NCBI RefSeq assembly: GCF_036010325.1
Contig: NZ_CP108549.1
Coordinates: forward strand, 930,001 to 994,000
Origin: Streptomyces sp. NBC_01210
Lineage (GTDB): Bacteria; Actinomycetota; Actinomycetes; Streptomycetales; Streptomycetaceae
Length of the DNA stretch: 64,000 nucleotides
Reading direction: 5' to 3'
The position numbers were made by a program, and so were the translations under genes. Positions 60,644 to 64,000 of the stretch are shown here, in pieces (position 1 is the first letter of the stretch; every line of letters begins with the position of its first letter). The notes under the pieces are model-generated. The model saw only the letters and a list, made by a program, of their open reading frames with translations, was not told the origin of the DNA and searched no databases.

Positions 60644-61593
60644 CGTGCGGCCTCCTCGGGCACGGTGCCGCGATACTGCACCGCGTCCCGGGTGAGTTCC
60701 ATATAGGCCTCCTCCAGTGACGCGCAATGCGACGACACCTCCGAGAACGGCACCGCGTTCTCGCCGAGGAGCGCCACGATCCTTTCGGCCGGCAGTCCGG
60801 AAATGGTGACCGTGCCGGGCCCGCTGGAGCTGACGGTGGCGCCTTCGCGCGCCAGCACCGTCATTGCCTGCGAGCGTGCGGAGGTACGCAGGGTGACCCG
60901 TCCCTGGGACGCGGACGCGAGCAGGTCGCGCACGCTCATGTCCACGATGACCTTGCCGCGTCCGACGACCACCAGATGGTCGGCGGTTTCCTGCAGTTCG
61001 CTCATCAGGTGACTGGACACCAGCACGGCGCGGCCCTGCTGGGCCAGCGATGACAGAAAGCCGCGCATCCACATGATGCCTTCGGGATCGAGGCCGTTGA
61101 ACGGCTCGTCCAGCATGAGCACCGGCGGGTCCCCGAGCAGCGCCGCCGCGATTCCCAGCCGCTGCCGCATGCCCAGGGAGAAGCCGCCCGTCTTCCGTCC
61201 GGCAACGTCGTGCAGACCGGCCTGGCTCATCACCTCGTCGACCCGCTTGGCGCTCAGACCTTGTGAATGGGCCAGCCACAGCAGGTGATTACGGGCGGTC
61301 CTGCTCGGCTGCACAGCTGCGGCGTCCAGCAGGGCCCCGATGTGGTTCAGCGGACTCCGCAGGCTCCGATACGGCCGTCCGCCGACCAACGCGGTGCCCT
61401 GATCGGGCTTGTCCAGGCCCATGATCACCCGCATCGTGGTGGACTTCCCCGCGCCGTTCGGACCGACAAAGCCAGTGACCTGCCGAGGTACGACGGTGAA
61501 CGTCATACCATCCAGCGCCTGGGTCTGCCCGAAGCGTTTGCGCAGGCTGGTGACCTCGATCGTCGCTTCCCTGTTTTCGATGGTCTTCTCCAT
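60640..61593 (-). CDS. ABC-2-type exporter ATP-binding protein
   Basis: A 317-residue ATPase of the DrrA/CcmA-like group: Walker A GPNGAGKST, signature FSLGMRQRLGIAAALLG (core SLGMRQRL, as in multidrug and lantibiotic exporters), Walker B VLMLDEPFNGLDPEG and switch VSSHLMSEL. The C-terminal 90 residues are the usual regulatory extension. It is the first gene of the exporter operon, with 234 bp upstream that contain two CGTGGGGGA motifs shared with the kinase promoter. Confidence 0.95.
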   Translation of the reverse strand: MEKTIENREATIEVTSLRKRFGQTQALDGMTFTVVPRQVTGFVGPNGAGKSTTMRVIMGLDKPDQGTALVGGRPYRSLRSPLNHIGALLDAAAVQPSRTARNHLLWLAHSQGLSAKRVDEVMSQAGLHDVAGRKTGGFSLGMRQRLGIAAALLGDPPVLMLDEPFNGLDPEGIMWMRGFLSSLAQQGRAVLVSSHLMSELQETADHLVVVGRGKVIVDMSVRDLLASASQGRVTLRTSARSQAMTVLAREGATVSSSGPGTVTISGLPAERIVALLGENAVPFSEVSSHCASLEEAYMELTRDAVQYRGTVPEEAAR

Positions 61594-61660
61594 GCGAGAA
61601 GGCTAGGAACGAGGGCCTGGGGCTGTCGTCACGGCGGCGAGCGACCTTCACTGCCCCTGA

Positions 61661-61701
61661 CGTGGGGGACAGCGGAGACCGCCCGTCCCTCACGTGGGGG
61701 A
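61661..61701 (-). promoter_or_regulatory. Tandem CGTGGGGGA motifs upstream of the exporter operon
   Basis: CGTGGGGGA lies at 61661-61669 and 61693-61701, 32 bp apart (three helical turns), each followed by C and preceded by a C-rich half (CCCCTGA, TCCCTCA). The exporter start codon is 68 bp from the nearer copy. The same nonamer occurs twice, as an inverted repeat, upstream of the histidine kinase, so both are candidate sites for the response regulator. Confidence 0.6.
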
Positions 61702-61827
61702 CGTGCGGTCATCGGCGCGGCCAAGGAGCTCCAACTACCCTTCCGGCAACCACGGCACGCGGTCCCCCGGACCGGTACAACCGCGAACCTCAGCAGCGAA
61801 CGGATCCGCGACGAACCGCTCCGCAGC

Positions 61828-62538
61828 TTATTCGGATCGGCGGAAGCGCGGCACAACCAGACCTGTTTCGTACGCGGTGATGACGGCTTGTGTACGGTCG
61901 CGTAGCGCCAGTTTCGTCAGTATGCGGCTGACGTGTGTCTTCACGGTCTCTTCGGCGACGACCAACCGGGCGGCGATCTCCGGATTGGACAGGCCCTCGG
62001 CGACGAGCCGCAGCACCTGCGTCTCCCGCGGCGTCAGCGACTTGAGCTTGGATGTGGGCGGGGCCGCGGCCTTGGCCGGCATCAGGGCGAACTCACTGAT
62101 GAGACGGCGGGTTACCCCGGGGGCGAGAAGGGCGTCACCCGCGGCGACGACCCTCACGGCGTCGAAGAGCCGTTCCGCGTTGACGTCCTTGAGGAGAAAG
62201 CCGCTGGCGCCGGCCCGCAGCGCATCGTAGACGTACTCGTCCAGGTCGAAGGTCGTCAGAATGAGGATGCGCGGCGCGTCCGATCCGGGAGAGCCGGAAG
62301 AGCCCGCGGCGACGAGCTGTCTCGTGGCCTCGATGCCGTCCATACCTGGCATGCGGATGTCCATGAGGATGACGTGCGGAGTGAGTTCGCGGCAGATCCG
62401 TATCGCCTCGGCTCCGTCCGAGGCGGTCTGGACGACCGTGAAGTCCGGCTGAGTGTCGAGCAGCGCGGCGAAGCCGGTGCGAACGACCAGGTGGTCATCG
62501 GCAACGACGATCCGGACCGTTTCGGACGCGATGCTCAT
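61828..62538 (-). CDS. NarL/LuxR-type response regulator
   Basis: A 236-residue regulator. The receiver domain (about 8-130) has the acidic pair Asp14/Asp15 (VADDH), the phosphorylated Asp60 ([10 protein letters not shown]) and the conserved Lys in GFLLKDV. The C-terminal LuxR helix-turn-helix (about 168-225) reads [22 protein letters not shown] (core [18 protein letters not shown]) and [14 protein letters not shown]. It overlaps the kinase gene by an ATGA. It probably activates or represses the exporter operon through the shared CGTGGGGGA motifs. Confidence 0.95.
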   Translation of the reverse strand: MSIASETVRIVVADDHLVVRTGFAALLDTQPDFTVVQTASDGAEAIRICRELTPHVILMDIRMPGMDGIEATRQLVAAGSSGSPGSDAPRILILTTFDLDEYVYDALRAGASGFLLKDVNAERLFDAVRVVAAGDALLAPGVTRRLISEFALMPAKAAAPPTSKLKSLTPRETQVLRLVAEGLSNPEIAARLVVAEETVKTHVSRILTKLALRDRTQAVITAYETGLVVPRFRRSE

Positions 62539-63806
62539 AGAGACTCTTCTGTCTTGGCGGGAAAGCTGGCCTCGATCACAAAACCACTGCCGACCGCCGA
62601 TCCGGTACGGAATTCACCGCCTACGGCGGCGGCGCGTTCACGCATCCCCCGCAGCCCATGACCGCCGGCCGGCGCCGCGGGCGACAGGCCGGGCCCGTTG
62701 TCCCGGATGCACAACCGCAGGGCGTCGTACGTGTAGTTCAGCTCTACGTCGATGGCGGCTCCGCTCGCGTGCCGACGGGCGTTGGTGAGGGATTCCTGGA
62801 CGATGCGGTAGGCGGCGAGTTCGACACCGGGATCGAGTTCTCTCGGGAAGCCGCGGACGATGAGGCGGGCGGCCGAGCCTGAGGCGTCGCGGGCCTCGTC
62901 GAGCAGGTCGTTGAGCTGTCGCAGGCCCGGCTGCGGCCGCCGGTCGGCGGTGCCGGCGCCCGTGCCGGACTGGGTGTCCTCACGCAGCACACCGAGCAGG
63001 CGGCGCATCTCGGTCAGTGCGGCCCGGGCGGTGTCGCCGATGGCCAGCAGCCGCTTGGCCCCTTCGGGGGGCATGCCGGCGGTGGCCAGCCGGGCCGTCT
63101 CGGCCTGCACAGCGACCATGGAGATGTGATGGGCGACGACATCGTGCAACTCATGGGCGATGCGGGCGCGTTCCTCGCGTGCGGTGTTCTCCATCAGGGT
63201 GCCGGCCATGACCTGCCGGGTGGCGGAGTTCTCCAGGGCCTGTTTGCGCGCCCGTTGCGTGAGCCCGGCCAGGACCGCTACCGGGGCCAGCGAAGCCAGC
63301 AACACCGTGCGCACCCGGAACTCGGAATCTGCCGGGCCCGCCAGCGCGAACACCAGGAACGGCAAACCGAGAACCACGGCCAGGAGTTGGGAGCCGTAGC
63401 GGCCGAGCCGGTACCCGGCGATCAGCTGTGCGGCGAAGCCCGCCCACGTCACCGTCTGGAAGAGGGTGAGCGACCATACGCTCGCCACCGAGACGGTGAT
63501 CCCCGCCGCCACCGGGCGCAAGAGAGACAACGGCAGCGCGGTCAGCAGACACAACAGGCCGACGAGTAAGACGAATTGCACTCCAACGACACTGCCGCTG
63601 CCGCTTCCGCTGCCGGCCATGGAGGCTTCCGCCGCCATGCGCGGGATCGACCCGTGGTCACGGACGAACTCCGTGACCGACTCCGCCACCGCGAGCAGCC
63701 CGAGCAACGTACCGGCCACGACAGTCACACGCGGGCGTCCCGCGATCCGCCGTCCCTCTTTGGCCCATTCGTCACACCAGGCAGCCACACGGTCCACGAA
63801 GGTCAT
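62535..63806 (-). CDS. Sensor histidine kinase, HisKA_3 (NarL-partner) type
   Basis: A 423-residue kinase. The N-terminal sensor half has about five to six helices ([85 protein letters not shown]) with short loops, so it may sense the membrane itself. The phospho-acceptor is His221 in [16 protein letters not shown], and the ATPase domain has [24 protein letters not shown] and [17 protein letters not shown]. It phosphorylates the response regulator encoded next (four-base overlap). The membrane-only sensor and linked exporter fit a cell-envelope-stress or antibiotic-response system. Confidence 0.94.
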   Translation of the reverse strand: MTFVDRVAAWCDEWAKEGRRIAGRPRVTVVAGTLLGLLAVAESVTEFVRDHGSIPRMAAEASMAGSGSGSGSVVGVQFVLLVGLLCLLTALPLSLLRPVAAGITVSVASVWSLTLFQTVTWAGFAAQLIAGYRLGRYGSQLLAVVLGLPFLVFALAGPADSEFRVRTVLLASLAPVAVLAGLTQRARKQALENSATRQVMAGTLMENTAREERARIAHELHDVVAHHISMVAVQAETARLATAGMPPEGAKRLLAIGDTARAALTEMRRLLGVLREDTQSGTGAGTADRRPQPGLRQLNDLLDEARDASGSAARLIVRGFPRELDPGVELAAYRIVQESLTNARRHASGAAIDVELNYTYDALRLCIRDNGPGLSPAAPAGGHGLRGMRERAAAVGGEFRTGSAVGSGFVIEASFPAKTEESL

Positions 63807-63856
63807 TGTGGCAGCCTGTCCCGCACGCGGTCGTCCCTCCAGCCGGCAATGACGCC

Positions 63857-63898
63857 ATCCCCCACGGGAGGGACACCGCCGCCCCTCCCGTGGGGGAT
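63857..63898. promoter_or_regulatory. 16-bp perfect inverted repeat upstream of the kinase gene
   Basis: ATCCCCCACGGGAGGG (63857-63872) and CCCTCCCGTGGGGGAT (63883-63898) are exact inverted copies over a ten-base spacer. They contain the CGTGGGGGA nonamer on each strand, the same motif as before the exporter operon. Located 51-92 bp upstream of the kinase start, it is a likely autoregulatory operator. Confidence 0.6.
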
Positions 63899-63910
63899 TC
63901 AGGGTCTCTC

Positions 63911-63948
63911 GGCTCAGCAGGACCGCAAGGAATGGCCGATGCTGAGCC
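63911..63948. terminator. Stem-loop near the right edge
   Basis: GGCTCAGCA (63911-63919) pairs with TGCTGAGCC (63940-63948) across 20 bases. It may end a transcript entering from outside the window. The remaining 50 bases to the edge show no gene. Confidence 0.4.
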
Positions 63949-64000
63949 TTCGTCCTTCGGCGGCGGGGCCGGGCCCGTGTCGCGTTCCCGCCGGGATTCC

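Noticed and set aside
1..64000. CRISPR arrays, tRNA/rRNA genes, insertion sequences, integrases, phage genes
   Set aside because: Looked for spaced identical repeats, cloverleaf-like sequences and transposase or integrase motifs; none seen.

Overview
The window is high-GC actinobacterial DNA, most likely from a Streptomyces chromosome. The evidence is the very strong third-position GC bias, many ATGA stop-start overlaps, GTG and TTG starts, Tat and lipoprotein signals, three SpoIIE-type PP2C phosphatases with PAS/GAF sensors, an SPW-repeat membrane protein, and two carbohydrate ABC importers that lack their own ATPase (Streptomyces normally shares MsiK). I see no tRNA, rRNA, CRISPR array, insertion sequence, integrase or phage gene, so this looks like resident accessory and metabolic DNA.

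Layout. 1-3.9 kb: the 3' end of a secreted glycoside hydrolase, an MFS exporter, a cysteine hydrolase and a Tat-exported beta-propeller lactonase. 3.9-14.8 kb: a minus-strand locus for taking apart N-glycans (GH38 alpha-mannosidase, GH85 endo-beta-N-acetylglucosaminidase, GH5_18-like beta-mannosidase, CUT1 importer) with a divergent LacI regulator. 14.8-20.4 kb: two overlapping SpoIIE phosphatase genes and an SPW protein with a SigB-like promoter. 20.5-23.4 kb: a divergent FAD-linked oxidase / molybdenum sulfite oxidase-like pair around a perfect palindrome. 23.5-28.6 kb: a MacB/FtsX-type ABC exporter with its PadR regulator, and an orphan sugar-binding protein. 28.8-34.2 kb: an alpha-glucoside locus (GH13 enzyme, binding protein, two permeases), one permease carrying an inserted CnaB-like domain. 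34.3-39.1 kb: a DUF1275 protein, an RpiR-SIS regulator, an unknown small protein and a GH15 enzyme.

39.2-40.4 kb holds a compact graspetide RiPP cluster: a 63-residue precursor ending in a Thr/Ser-rich core plus Asp-Asp, and its ATP-grasp ester/amide ligase. 40.5-43.5 kb: an Ala-rich lipoprotein, a baeRF-family protein and an ArsR-like regulator. 43.7-47.1 kb: gluABCD-type glutamate uptake. 47.3-49.4 kb: a third SpoIIE phosphatase. 49.5-50.3 kb: a DeoR regulator broken by a -1 frameshift. 50.9-54.8 kb: a polyamine-type ABC importer. 56.2-57.8 kb: a secreted M4 metalloprotease followed by a 20-bp perfect hairpin and a TetR remnant. 58.3-63.8 kb: a histidine kinase / response regulator pair and a three-gene ABC exporter whose larger permease carries an extracytoplasmic beta-sandwich-like domain; the same CGTGGGGGA motif lies upstream of both transcription units.

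Taken together the window serves carbohydrate and amino-acid scavenging (host or fungal glycans, alpha-glucosides, glutamate, polyamines, secreted protease), with stress signalling (PP2C phosphatases), one small RiPP pathway and one signal-responsive exporter. All family assignments come from reading the translated sequence; no database search was run.
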